A stretch of DNA of 64,000 nucleotides from Alcaligenaceae bacterium (GTDB lineage Bacteria; Pseudomonadota; Gammaproteobacteria; Burkholderiales; Burkholderiaceae_B), in the NCBI GenBank assembly GCA_013416485.1, contig JACCEO010000004.1, forward strand, positions 1 to 64,000. The letters are read 5' to 3'. How positions within the stretch are numbered: position 1 is the stretch's first letter; each line of letters starts with the position of its first letter. The notes under the pieces were generated by a model. That model was not told the origin of the DNA, did not search any database, and saw only the letters and a program-made list of their open reading frames with translations. The position numbers were made by a program, and so were the translations under genes. Below are positions 16,910-25,142 of the stretch, in pieces.

Positions 16910-17705
16910 TGCTAGTTCCTTGGGGCTGTGTATTTCTTGCTGCAGGGATACCGTCATACGTTTGCCATGAGGTGCCCGCCAGCCATCCAGCATCAACCGG
17001 AAGATCGATACCGGTAACTGCGCTTGCTTGGTCTGACGTTAAAAAAGCGATAGTGTTGGCAACTTCATTGGGTTGGACCATCCGGCCTAGAGCCGATTGC
17101 TGGCATAGTTTATTAACGTCGCGTTGGCCATTGTTAATTGCTGCTTGTAGGGCTGGGGTTAGCGTGTACCCCGGAGAAACTGAATTTACTCGTACTCCGG
17201 AACGCCCCCATTCAACAGCCAGGCATTGGGTCATAGAAATGACGGCGGCTTTGGCTGGTGCATAGGCGTGCAAAGGTACCGATCGTGATCCGGTAATGGA
17301 TGCAATATTGACTATGTTTCCATGACCTTGTTCTGCCATGATGGAACCGAATACAGCACAACTTAGGTAGGTACCACGTTGGTCTATTTGTGTGACCTTA
17401 TCCCATAGGCTCATGGGTAGTTCTTCTGGTGATACAGGGCTTTGTATTACACCTGCGCTGTTGATTAGATTGTTAATCACACCAAATTGCTGTTTTATGG
17501 ACACTGCTGTTTTTCTTACTTGGTCTTCATCAGAGACATCGCAGTGATAAAACTGAGTTGCACCGTTATTTGGTGCGGTCCCATGTTGTGGACCTTGCAC
17601 ATCAAGAACGATGACAATGTCACCTCGAGCGGCCAATACACTGACACATGCTGCGCCTATGCCGCTATTGCCACCCGTAACCACACTGACTGTTTTTGTA
17701 TTCAT
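16902..17705 (-). CDS. Short-chain dehydrogenase/reductase (SDR) inside the liv genes
   Basis: The 267-residue classical SDR has TGGNSGIGAACVSVLAARG near residue 11 (TGxxxGIG), NSAG near residue 88, the catalytic Ser in NIASITGS near residue 138 and YAPAKAAV near residue 152. It is wedged between livM (4-nt ATGA overlap) and livG (8-nt overlap), so it is translated as part of the transporter block. That placement suggests it acts on the imported compound or an early product. Substrate unknown. The last 18 residues (GIPAARNTQPQGTSNA region) are a polar tail. Confidence 0.88.
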   Translation of the reverse strand: MNTKTVSVVTGGNSGIGAACVSVLAARGDIVIVLDVQGPQHGTAPNNGATQFYHCDVSDEDQVRKTAVSIKQQFGVINNLINSAGVIQSPVSPEELPMSLWDKVTQIDQRGTYLSCAVFGSIMAEQGHGNIVNIASITGSRSVPLHAYAPAKAAVISMTQCLAVEWGRSGVRVNSVSPGYTLTPALQAAINNGQRDVNKLCQQSALGRMVQPNEVANTIAFLTSDQASAVTGIDLPVDAGWLAGTSWQTYDGIPAARNTQPQGTSNA

Positions 17706-18670
17706 GAATTGGCCTTTTTTGTTGGATTACGTTTGAAAATTTCTAGTACAAAATCAGTGATTCCGCGTCGAAAGCCTAGGGCAAATACAAGAACAATTAT
17801 GCCTAAAGCCGCTCCGTGGTATTCGGTAGTACGACCAATAACGTCATTAAAAAGTAACAGTAGTGCTGCACCAATAACGGGTCCAAAGAAGTTATGCATA
17901 CCGCCCATCATGATCATGAATACGGCTTCCCCTGACATGGTCCAGTAAGCGAACTCTGGAAAGGCACCGGAAACAAATAAGGCCATGATGACACCACCTA
18001 CACCAGCGAAACAGCCAGACAAAATGAATGCATAAAGGCGTATTTTCCAGACATTAATCCCTAAAAACTGAGCACGATGCGCATTGTCACGCACCATCCT
18101 TAAGGTATAGCCAAAAGGCGTTTTTAATAGATGGCGCATAAGCAGTAAGCAAATGATGGCTAGTGCACAAGAAAACCAATAAAGAACGGTAGAATTTGCA
18201 AGATTAATACCTAGGAATGGGTCTTTAGGTATGCCACCCATAAGGCCTTGGTCACCGCCTGTGAGTGATGTCCAAGACAAAATGACGCTGTGAATCAGCA
18301 TTTGAAAAGCCAAGGTCAGGAAAGCAAAGTAAATTTCTTTTAGTTTGACACAAATAGCCCCAATAACTAGAGCGAGTAGCGCACAAATAACGATGCTTCC
18401 GACAATAGCCAAGGGTATAGAGAAACCTGCTTTTTGAACCAGCAAACTAAATGCGTATGCTCCTGTTCCAAAAAACATCGCATGTCCAAATGACACCATG
18501 CCGCCATAGCCAATTAGAATATTTAGCGAAGTAGCAAATATCCCAAAAGCGGCAAGTCGTATCACGTAGTCAAAGACCACGGGTGATGATGTCATGAAGG
18601 GCAGGGCAGCAAGCCCTGCTATGGCAACAAGGCTTACCCATAGTGCGGGCGTTTGAAGCAGGCGATTCAT
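17702..18670 (-). CDS. livM: Branched-chain amino-acid-type ABC transporter permease LivM
   Basis: Inner-membrane permease of the Liv-type importer, 322 residues with about eight to ten hydrophobic segments. LNILIGYGGMVSFGHAMFFGTGAY (GYGGMVSFGHA, from about residue 53) is the LivM-type signature, and FLGINVWKIRLYAFILSG and GAVFMIMMGG-like segments follow. The start overlaps the livH stop by 4 nt and the stop overlaps the SDR start by 4 nt. Confidence 0.93.
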   Translation of the reverse strand: MNRLLQTPALWVSLVAIAGLAALPFMTSSPVVFDYVIRLAAFGIFATSLNILIGYGGMVSFGHAMFFGTGAYAFSLLVQKAGFSIPLAIVGSIVICALLALVIGAICVKLKEIYFAFLTLAFQMLIHSVILSWTSLTGGDQGLMGGIPKDPFLGINLANSTVLYWFSCALAIICLLLMRHLLKTPFGYTLRMVRDNAHRAQFLGINVWKIRLYAFILSGCFAGVGGVIMALFVSGAFPEFAYWTMSGEAVFMIMMGGMHNFFGPVIGAALLLLFNDVIGRTTEYHGAALGIIVLVFALGFRRGITDFVLEIFKRNPTKKANS

Positions 18671-19572
18671 AAACGCATCTCCTTGCCCATAATGCCGCTA
18701 GGCTTCAGAATCAATATTAAGGCCATCGCCATGAACATGATGCCTTCGACGAATAGCGGGAAGCCAATAGAGCCAAAAGAGCGAATCAAACCTATCAGTA
18801 GTGCCCCTATAAGTGCGCCACTGATAGAACCCATACCGCCAATAACTGTCACGATGAATGATTCGATCAGAATAGAGAATCCCATGCCAGGTGACATGGA
18901 TCTGACAGGTGCGGCTAGAGCGCCAGCCAGACCGGCAAGCAAGCCACCAAAGGCAAATACGGCGCTGTAAATTAGGCTGGTGTTTAGACCCAAAGCCGAC
19001 GTCATCGTAGGGTTGTGGGCTGCTGCTCGTACTATTTTTCCGACACGAGTTTTGGTTAAAATTATCCACAAGACCAGTGCAATCGACATGGCTGCGGCAA
19101 GTAAAAACAGGTAGAAAACGGGGACAACGCCACCGGCAATAAATAATGGTGGGGCTTGGAAAGCGCTAGGCATGCCCATAGATTGAAACTCTGCGCCCCA
19201 AAATATTTTTACTGCATCATCCAGAATAAGAATAAAGGCGTAACACACCAGAAGCTGTAGCAGCACATCGGCGTTGTAGATTTTTCGCATGAAAAAACGT
19301 TCTATTACCAGGCAGACCAGGCCAACCCCAATGGCTGCCGCTAAGGTTGCCAGGGTGAAGCTACCCGTAATACGGTAGGCAGTCAGGGCAAGATAGGCGC
19401 CCAGCATGTAAAAAGAGCCATGTGCAAAATTAATAACGCGCAGTACGCCAAAAATAAGGGTTAATCCTGCAGCAACCAGAAATAACAAGGCCCCCACAAT
19501 TAGGCCAGTACTGGTCTGCGTAACGACACAGGATAGCGTCGAGAAGCATGAAAAGAGGGCGTTGAAATCCAA
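18667..19572 (-). CDS. livH: Branched-chain amino-acid-type ABC transporter permease LivH
   Basis: Inner-membrane permease, 301 residues, with the family segments GLTLIFGVLRVINFAHGSFYMLGAY split around residues 38-62 (FGVLRVINFAHG is the key part) and GGMGSISGALIGALLIGL near residue 245. The start appears to be TTG at 19572 (DFNALFSC): GGAG lies 6 nt upstream on the minus strand and no ATG is better placed. It is separated from the binding-protein gene by 115 nt that hold a hairpin. Confidence 0.92.
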   Translation of the reverse strand: MDFNALFSCFSTLSCVVTQTSTGLIVGALLFLVAAGLTLIFGVLRVINFAHGSFYMLGAYLALTAYRITGSFTLATLAAAIGVGLVCLVIERFFMRKIYNADVLLQLLVCYAFILILDDAVKIFWGAEFQSMGMPSAFQAPPLFIAGGVVPVFYLFLLAAAMSIALVLWIILTKTRVGKIVRAAAHNPTMTSALGLNTSLIYSAVFAFGGLLAGLAGALAAPVRSMSPGMGFSILIESFIVTVIGGMGSISGALIGALLIGLIRSFGSIGFPLFVEGIMFMAMALILILKPSGIMGKEMRL

Positions 19573-19609
19573 GAGATTCTCCGTAGGGAAAGTGTTCGCC
19601 GGCTAGCTT

Positions 19610-19645
19610 GCCTAGGCAGGAGTACGTGTCAGTATCCGCCTAGGC
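19610..19645 (-). other. Intra-operon hairpin between binding-protein and permease genes
   Basis: Two GCCTAGGC blocks (19610-19617 and 19638-19645), each self-complementary and also complementary to the other, can form an 8-bp stem with a 20-nt loop in the mRNA. It lies in the longest gap of the operon. In many importer operons such stems protect the binding-protein mRNA 3' end or cause partial termination, so that binding protein exceeds permease. The role here is inferred. Confidence 0.45.
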
Positions 19646-19687
19646 GAATTACAAAAAAACCGTTAAGTGCTTAAAAGAGCCGTAGGC

Positions 19688-20959
19688 TTACAGGTAGCCT
19701 TTGCGTTTTTTCCACTCTGTTTCTAGTTCGGTGATTTGTGGCCATGAGCCAGATTGTGGATCAGTCATATAGGGAGACTTATTGATGACTGAGCCCCAGC
19801 CTATGGCGTAGCCAACCATTGTTTGATCTTCAGCACGCATGGTGATCGTGCCATCTTCACCAAAAGGCGATTCTACGGTTAAGCCACGTAAGACTTCGGC
19901 AAGTTTTTTACCATCAGTGCTGTTGGCTTTTTTCATGGCTGAAGTCAAGAAATTTACACCTGTTGCCGCTTGCCATGCCCAGTTGGTGGGCAGTTCGTTA
20001 CTTTTCTCAAAGTAAGCCTTGCTCCAGGCGTGGTTGGCTTCGGTATTGGGGAAGCTACTGACATAGCGGTTGCCAGAATGTAATTTTGGAGGCAGGTTTT
20101 TTACTGCTGTCAGGGCGGTGTAGTCAGCCATATTGACGGCAAAAAACGGCATGTTTTGGAACAAGGCATAGATGTGCCCTTGTTCGATAAATGACGTTAA
20201 ATCACCGCCCCACAAGCAAGAATACATGGCGTCAGGCTTGCCTTGCAGCAAGCGTGTAATAACTTCGCTGTAGTCAGGTTGGAATAGCTTGGGCCAGACT
20301 TCGCCTATGACTTCAATATCAGGATTGAAGTGTTTTAAGTAGTCAAAGAATTCTTCAGTAGTGTCACGGCCGTAGGCGTAATCGGGTGAGCAGCTCATCC
20401 AGCGGCGTAATCCATTTTCTTTGGCAATCTGGGCAGCATAAGAGCCGCCTACGATAGAGTCATGTATACCTTGTCGAGCTGTACGAAATGCGTTTGGAAT
20501 ACGTATTTTAGGATCGGCTGTCAGTGAAGAAGTTTCAGAGATTGAGTGTATACAAAGTACATCCAAATCACGAGCGACTTCGTGTACAGCAAATGCACCC
20601 GAAGAGGCTTCACAGTCCAGCAACATTTCGCAATCTTCGCTATTGATCAGTTCGCGTGCGACACGTGCTGCCTCTTGAGGTTGGCCCCGTGAGTCGCGAA
20701 TAACCATTTCGATGGGCCGTCCAGCTAAACCGCCAGCGGCATTGAATTTATCCACTTCCAGCATGACTGCAGTACGGGACGAAGTACCAAGCTGTGCTAC
20801 CCGACCAGATAATATGGTGGGCATGCCAACCCGTATGGGATTGTTTTGTGCAAAAGATAACGCCGGCCAGCCGACAGAGGCCAGGCCCACGGTTGCCGCC
20901 GTTTTCTTGATGAATGAGCGACGTTGTGCGTATATACCATTTCTATTTTGATTTTTCAT
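19688..20959 (-). CDS. Periplasmic substrate-binding protein of the Liv-type importer (Tat signal)
   Basis: The 423-residue protein belongs to the branched-chain amino-acid/amide-binding type (Peripla_BP_6). The N-terminus has the twin-arginine motif RRSFIKKTAATVGLASVGW followed by cleavage near ALSFAQ, so export is probably by Tat, as a folded protein. The mature start NPIRVGMPTILSGRVAQLG and GGLAGRPIEMVIRDSRGQP are family features. It is placed after the acyl-CoA synthetase gene (51-nt gap) and before livH. The ligand is unknown. Confidence 0.9.
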   Translation of the reverse strand: MKNQNRNGIYAQRRSFIKKTAATVGLASVGWPALSFAQNNPIRVGMPTILSGRVAQLGTSSRTAVMLEVDKFNAAGGLAGRPIEMVIRDSRGQPQEAARVARELINSEDCEMLLDCEASSGAFAVHEVARDLDVLCIHSISETSSLTADPKIRIPNAFRTARQGIHDSIVGGSYAAQIAKENGLRRWMSCSPDYAYGRDTTEEFFDYLKHFNPDIEVIGEVWPKLFQPDYSEVITRLLQGKPDAMYSCLWGGDLTSFIEQGHIYALFQNMPFFAVNMADYTALTAVKNLPPKLHSGNRYVSSFPNTEANHAWSKAYFEKSNELPTNWAWQAATGVNFLTSAMKKANSTDGKKLAEVLRGLTVESPFGEDGTITMRAEDQTMVGYAIGWGSVINKSPYMTDPQSGSWPQITELETEWKKRKGYL

Positions 20960-21010
20960 TACTGTCTCCTAGTGTCGGGGTATTTATCGTTACGTTATAT
21001 AGGCGTAGAT

Positions 21011-22516
21011 TTATGTAGTAGTTGTCACCTTGCTTAATTGATCGCGTAACACGCGCTTTAGTACCTTGCCTGATGGATTACGAGGCAATGAGCCTGTTAA
21101 TAGCAGTTGTTTTGGTATTTTGAATTTTGCGAGTTTTCCTTCACAGTGGGCTTGTATGTCGTTCATGCTTAGCGTTTGTTCGTTATCCATAACAAGTACT
21201 GCGACAACGCGTTCACCCCAGATTGGGTCTGGTATACCTATGACGGCAGCTTCTTGGACGCCTTCAATTTGATAAAGTACGCGCTCTACTTCTGACGAAG
21301 CAATGTTCTCGCCACCGCTAAGTACCATGTCCTTTTTTCTATCGACAAGAAATAAGTAGCCTTCGTCATCCAGATAGCCCATGTCGCCACTTCTGAATCT
21401 ATGATCAAAGAAACTTGCTTGGGTACGTTCAACATCACGCCAGTACCCCAAGGTAACTTTGGGTCCACTTACGCAAATTTCGCCTATTTGCCCATTAGGT
21501 AAGGATTGGCCATTTTCATCGCAAATTTCCAGACAAACATGTGGCAGTGCTCGGCCTGCAGACCCAATTTTTCGTAGTTCCTGGCCTGCTTCCATCATGG
21601 TGTCACCAGAGCAAGTTTCCGTAAGGCCGTAAGCGTCTATGTAGCGACCATTGCTGAACAACGTCTGAAATGCCTGTATGCGTTCTATAGGGGTACGTTC
21701 GCCACCGCCTATAGCCCATTTCAGACTGCTGGTGTCATAGGTATCCCGCTGTGGAAAGCTAAGTAGGCGGTTAAGCATTATGGGTGCTAGCCATATTCCG
21801 GTAATGTCTTCTGTTTGAATCGCTGATAACACATGTTCTGGATCGAATTCAGGCAGTATGACGATACTGCCACCAACCAGCAGCATGGCCATACCAGGCA
21901 GGTCGAATGCCCCTACGTGATACAAGGGGCCGGTAATTAATAGTTTGTTGTCCTGTGCCAGGCCTAGTACGCAAATATGATCCAGGCATTTCCAGTAGTA
22001 GTTGTTGTAGCTATGCACTACCCCTTTTGGACGATCTGTGGTGCCCGAGGTGTACATTAGGCGGAAGGTATCCTGGGGTTCCAGGTGGCATGGATGTTCA
22101 ATAATAGTTGTTGGCTTACCAAGCAAACGGCTGTCTTGCTGCGCTGCAGAAGACACTTCTAGTATGGGAGCACCGCAAGCATTGTGTACAAAGATGCTAT
22201 CTACACATATCAGCTGAGCGTTGGCATGATCAACAATGTATTCAACCTCATCAGCGCTTAGGCGATAGTTAATGGGCAATGAGATAGCACCAATATGGCT
22301 GATCGCCAGCATGAGCTCGACAAACGCCACACTGTTTTTCATTAACAGTGCGACAGTATCTCCTTTGTTTATACCTAAGTCGTGCAATATGCCCGCGGTA
22401 TGTTGGATACGGTTCGCCAAGTTCTTATATGTAATGTGCTGTTCGGCAAAGACCAAGGCCAGGAGATCTGGCTGAGAGCGTGCCCACGTTAAAACAGCAG
22501 AGCTGATTGCCACCAT
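21011..22516 (-). CDS. AMP-binding acyl-CoA synthetase
   Basis: Adenylate-forming enzyme that activates a carboxylic acid to its CoA thioester. The 501-residue product has the P-loop YTSGTTDRPKGVVHSY near residue 160, the A5 region DAYGLTETC, and the A8/A10 motifs GDMGYLDDEGYLFLVDRKKD and LPRNPSGKVLK with the catalytic lysine. I place the start at ATG 22516 (MVAISSAVL), 7 nt after GGAG; the longer frame starts with TTG. It probably activates the acid brought in by the neighbouring importer. The substrate class (fatty, aromatic or branched acid) cannot be decided. Confidence 0.9.
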   Translation of the reverse strand: MVAISSAVLTWARSQPDLLALVFAEQHITYKNLANRIQHTAGILHDLGINKGDTVALLMKNSVAFVELMLAISHIGAISLPINYRLSADEVEYIVDHANAQLICVDSIFVHNACGAPILEVSSAAQQDSRLLGKPTTIIEHPCHLEPQDTFRLMYTSGTTDRPKGVVHSYNNYYWKCLDHICVLGLAQDNKLLITGPLYHVGAFDLPGMAMLLVGGSIVILPEFDPEHVLSAIQTEDITGIWLAPIMLNRLLSFPQRDTYDTSSLKWAIGGGERTPIERIQAFQTLFSNGRYIDAYGLTETCSGDTMMEAGQELRKIGSAGRALPHVCLEICDENGQSLPNGQIGEICVSGPKVTLGYWRDVERTQASFFDHRFRSGDMGYLDDEGYLFLVDRKKDMVLSGGENIASSEVERVLYQIEGVQEAAVIGIPDPIWGERVVAVLVMDNEQTLSMNDIQAHCEGKLAKFKIPKQLLLTGSLPRNPSGKVLKRVLRDQLSKVTTTT

Positions 22517-22540
22517 TATTTTCTCCGTTGTTGGCAAATA

Positions 22541-23713
22541 TCAATAAGACCTGGGCATACCCAAATCATGCATGGCAATGTAATTAAGGATCATTTCTTC
22601 CGAGATAGGGGCAAAACGGAATAAGCGACAGTCTCGCCAGAGTCGTTCTACGTGATATTCCTTGGAGTAACCCATGCCACCCATAGTTTGCATAGAGCGT
22701 TCAGTAACACTAGCGGCGACTTGGGCGGCCAGTAACTTAGCCGCATTTGCTTCACTGCCATAACTGTGACCCTGGTCGAAATTGGTTGCGGCTTTATAGT
22801 TCAATAGTCGTGCTGATTCGATTTCTGCATAGCACTGAGCCAATGGAAATTGCAGTCCTTGATAACTGCTGATGGGCTTATCACCAAATACCTTACGGTC
22901 GTTGGCATAGTTAACTGCCAGCTTTAGTGCTAGTTCACCGGTACCGATAAGGCCAGCGGTAGTGACAATACGTTCGGTGTTCAGCACATGTAACAGTTCC
23001 TTCCATCCCCCGTGTAGCGTACCGACTAGTTCGTGCGAATAGATTTCGACATCATCAAAAAATACGGCACAGGAAGCCAAGGTGTTGGTCCCTACTTTTT
23101 CTATGGGAGTTTGGCTGACGCCAGCCCGTTTGCTGTCTATCATGAACATGGATAGACCATCTGTGCGTGAACTTGAGTCTTCCAGTTTTTTGGTGCGTGC
23201 AATCACTAGCATTTTTTCTGCCGAGTCGGCTGCGGTGATCCAGACTTTCCTGCCATTCAGTGTCCAGCCATAGTCAGTAGCAGTAGCGAAGCTACGAATT
23301 TCCAGCGTGTTGGTCCCTGCATCGGGTTCGGTGAGCGCCATGCAAAAATTCAGATCTCCAGCGATCAACTTGGGTAGTAATTCCGCCTTCATTTCTGCTG
23401 TGCCAAACTTGCTGATAGAGACGCCACCAAAAATGGGATTGATCATGAACATTTGGCCAACGGTGGAGCCAGCGCCTGAGGCCGATAGACCTTCGATAAT
23501 GAGCGCCATTTCAAACATGCCCAATTCAGAACCACCATATTCTGCAGGCAGTGCGACACCGCATAATCCAGCTTCGCAGATTGCTTTCCAGCATTCTGTA
23601 GGGAACTGTTTTTCTGCGTCAATTTTGCGCCAGTACTCTAAACCAAATCGCTCTCCGACTTGTCGGGCGGTGTTGGCTATCATGCGTTGTTCGTCGGAAA
23701 GTTGAAAATCCAT
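22541..23713 (-). CDS. Acyl-CoA dehydrogenase family protein
   Basis: Flavoprotein that introduces a 2,3-double bond in an acyl-CoA. The 390-residue protein begins MDFQLSDEQRMIANTARQVG (ATG 23713, ribosome-binding site AAGGT) and has the FAD-binding stretch CMALTEPDAGTN near residue 124, WITAADSAEKM and the C-terminal QTMGGMGYSKEYHVERLWRD. At the position where many family members have the catalytic Glu (motif YEGT), the sequence reads APIS, so the base may lie elsewhere, as in isovaleryl-CoA dehydrogenase, or activity may differ. It is in the operon after E3, 22 nt apart. Confidence 0.9.
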   Translation of the reverse strand: MDFQLSDEQRMIANTARQVGERFGLEYWRKIDAEKQFPTECWKAICEAGLCGVALPAEYGGSELGMFEMALIIEGLSASGAGSTVGQMFMINPIFGGVSISKFGTAEMKAELLPKLIAGDLNFCMALTEPDAGTNTLEIRSFATATDYGWTLNGRKVWITAADSAEKMLVIARTKKLEDSSSRTDGLSMFMIDSKRAGVSQTPIEKVGTNTLASCAVFFDDVEIYSHELVGTLHGGWKELLHVLNTERIVTTAGLIGTGELALKLAVNYANDRKVFGDKPISSYQGLQFPLAQCYAEIESARLLNYKAATNFDQGHSYGSEANAAKLLAAQVAASVTERSMQTMGGMGYSKEYHVERLWRDCRLFRFAPISEEMILNYIAMHDLGMPRSY

Positions 23714-23735
23714 GTTTTTACCTTGTTGTTTGTAT

Positions 23736-25142
23736 TTAGATATGAATGGCACGCCCATAGGCCGCCATAACTGACTCCCCTAGCGCCTCGGATAGTGTGG
23801 GGTGGGCAAACATGTGCTGGATTAAATCGTCTTCTGTTGCTTCCAACTGTTGTGCCAGCGTAAGTCCGTGCAGCAGTTCCGTAACATCGGAACCCACCAT
23901 ATGTGCACCTAGAAAAGCCCCTGTGTCTTGATCAAATAGTGTTTTAATAAAGCCTTCAGGCTTACCAATTGCCAGGGCTTTGCCGTTCCCATGCAAAGGG
24001 AAACGTCCTACAGCAATGTTGGGGTGTTGGGCGCGGGCTTCAGATTCGGTTAAGCCCATGCTGGCAACCTGAGGGTCGGAATAGGTACACGCAGGTATGG
24101 CATGTGTGCTGATAGGGTTGTTTAAACCAGCGATATGTTCTACGCAGCGCATACCTTGATGACTGGCTTTATGGGCCAGCATAGGAGCACCACTGACATC
24201 CCCTATAGCGAAGATATTGGGTTCGCTGGTTTGCCCATAAAAGTCGGTTGAAATACAGCCATTGTGTGGAATGATGTTTGTATTTTCCAACCCCATATCT
24301 TGGGTATTACCGATGACTCCAGCGCACACCAATACCTGTTCAAATGCCAGTGTTTCAGAGTTACCCTGCTGGGTTAGGCTGACAGAACTACGCCCAGAGA
24401 CGGATTCCAGTAGTGTGGCTGTCGTGTTCACACGAACGGAAATTTTCCGTTGTGTAAATGCCTTGAGCATCCACGCCGAGACTTCTTCATCTTCTTGGGG
24501 GAGAATGCGGGACTGCTGCTCTGCCAAGGTGACTTGGCTTCCTAGGGCAGCATAAAAACTGGCAAACTCCATACCAATGGCACCAGCACCCAGGATCAAC
24601 AAAGAGCTAGGTATTTTCTCTGGTGTTAAGGCGTGTTTGTAGTTCCATACACCTTTGCCATCCACTGGAAAACCACGGATATCGCGTGGGCTGGCGCCGG
24701 TGGCAATAATGATGTTTTTTGCGTGCAAACACTGAGGTTTTTGTGTTTTCTGGGGATTGCTTACCTCGACTTGGCCTGCACCCAGCAGGCGCGCGCTACC
24801 TTGCACGACGGTGACTTGATTTTTCTTTAGCAGGGCAGATACTCCTAGGCCCAAGGTTTTTGCGACATCACGGGAGCGTTGCACTACGCGTTTAATATCT
24901 ATTCCCAAGCCGTCGGGGACCTGTATACCTAAAGAAGCTGCGTTTTGAAATGCAGATAGCGTAGTGGCAGTATGTAATAAGGTTTTGGTAGGTATACAGC
25001 CCCAGTTTAGACAGACGCCCCCTAGATCACTACGTTCTATCAGGCACACCCGCATTTTCAATTGGCTGGCGCGTATTGCTGCGACATAACCACCAGGGCC
25101 GCTGCCTACAATAATCAGATCGAAGTCAGTAGAGGTATTCAT
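23736..25142 (-). CDS. lpdA: Dihydrolipoamide dehydrogenase (E3)
   Basis: E3 reoxidises dihydrolipoyl groups of the E2 and passes electrons to NAD. Of its 468 residues, the FAD motif IIVGSGPGGYVAAIRASQL (residues 10-28), the redox-active disulfide GGVCLNWGCIPTK near residue 41, the NAD motif LILGAGAIGMEFASFYAALG and the C-terminal HAHPTLSE-like FAHPTLSEALGE with the catalytic His are visible. It overlaps the MmgE/PrpD gene by 4 nt. Its location in the operon indicates a dedicated E3 for the complex encoded 3 kb upstream, probably separate from the housekeeping lpd. Confidence 0.94.
   Translation of the reverse strand: MNTSTDFDLIIVGSGPGGYVAAIRASQLKMRVCLIERSDLGGVCLNWGCIPTKTLLHTATTLSAFQNAASLGIQVPDGLGIDIKRVVQRSRDVAKTLGLGVSALLKKNQVTVVQGSARLLGAGQVEVSNPQKTQKPQCLHAKNIIIATGASPRDIRGFPVDGKGVWNYKHALTPEKIPSSLLILGAGAIGMEFASFYAALGSQVTLAEQQSRILPQEDEEVSAWMLKAFTQRKISVRVNTTATLLESVSGRSSVSLTQQGNSETLAFEQVLVCAGVIGNTQDMGLENTNIIPHNGCISTDFYGQTSEPNIFAIGDVSGAPMLAHKASHQGMRCVEHIAGLNNPISTHAIPACTYSDPQVASMGLTESEARAQHPNIAVGRFPLHGNGKALAIGKPEGFIKTLFDQDTGAFLGAHMVGSDVTELLHGLTLAQQLEATEDDLIQHMFAHPTLSEALGESVMAAYGRAIHI

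Noticed and set aside
16910-16996. N-terminal extension of LivG into the SDR gene
   Set aside because: It overlaps the SDR for 95 nt, and the family start MLKIENL with AAGGAAC lies at 16909.
21011-22537. Seven-codon longer acyl-CoA synthetase beginning at TTG 22537
   Set aside because: The ATG at 22516 has GGAG at good spacing and the extra residues are not needed.
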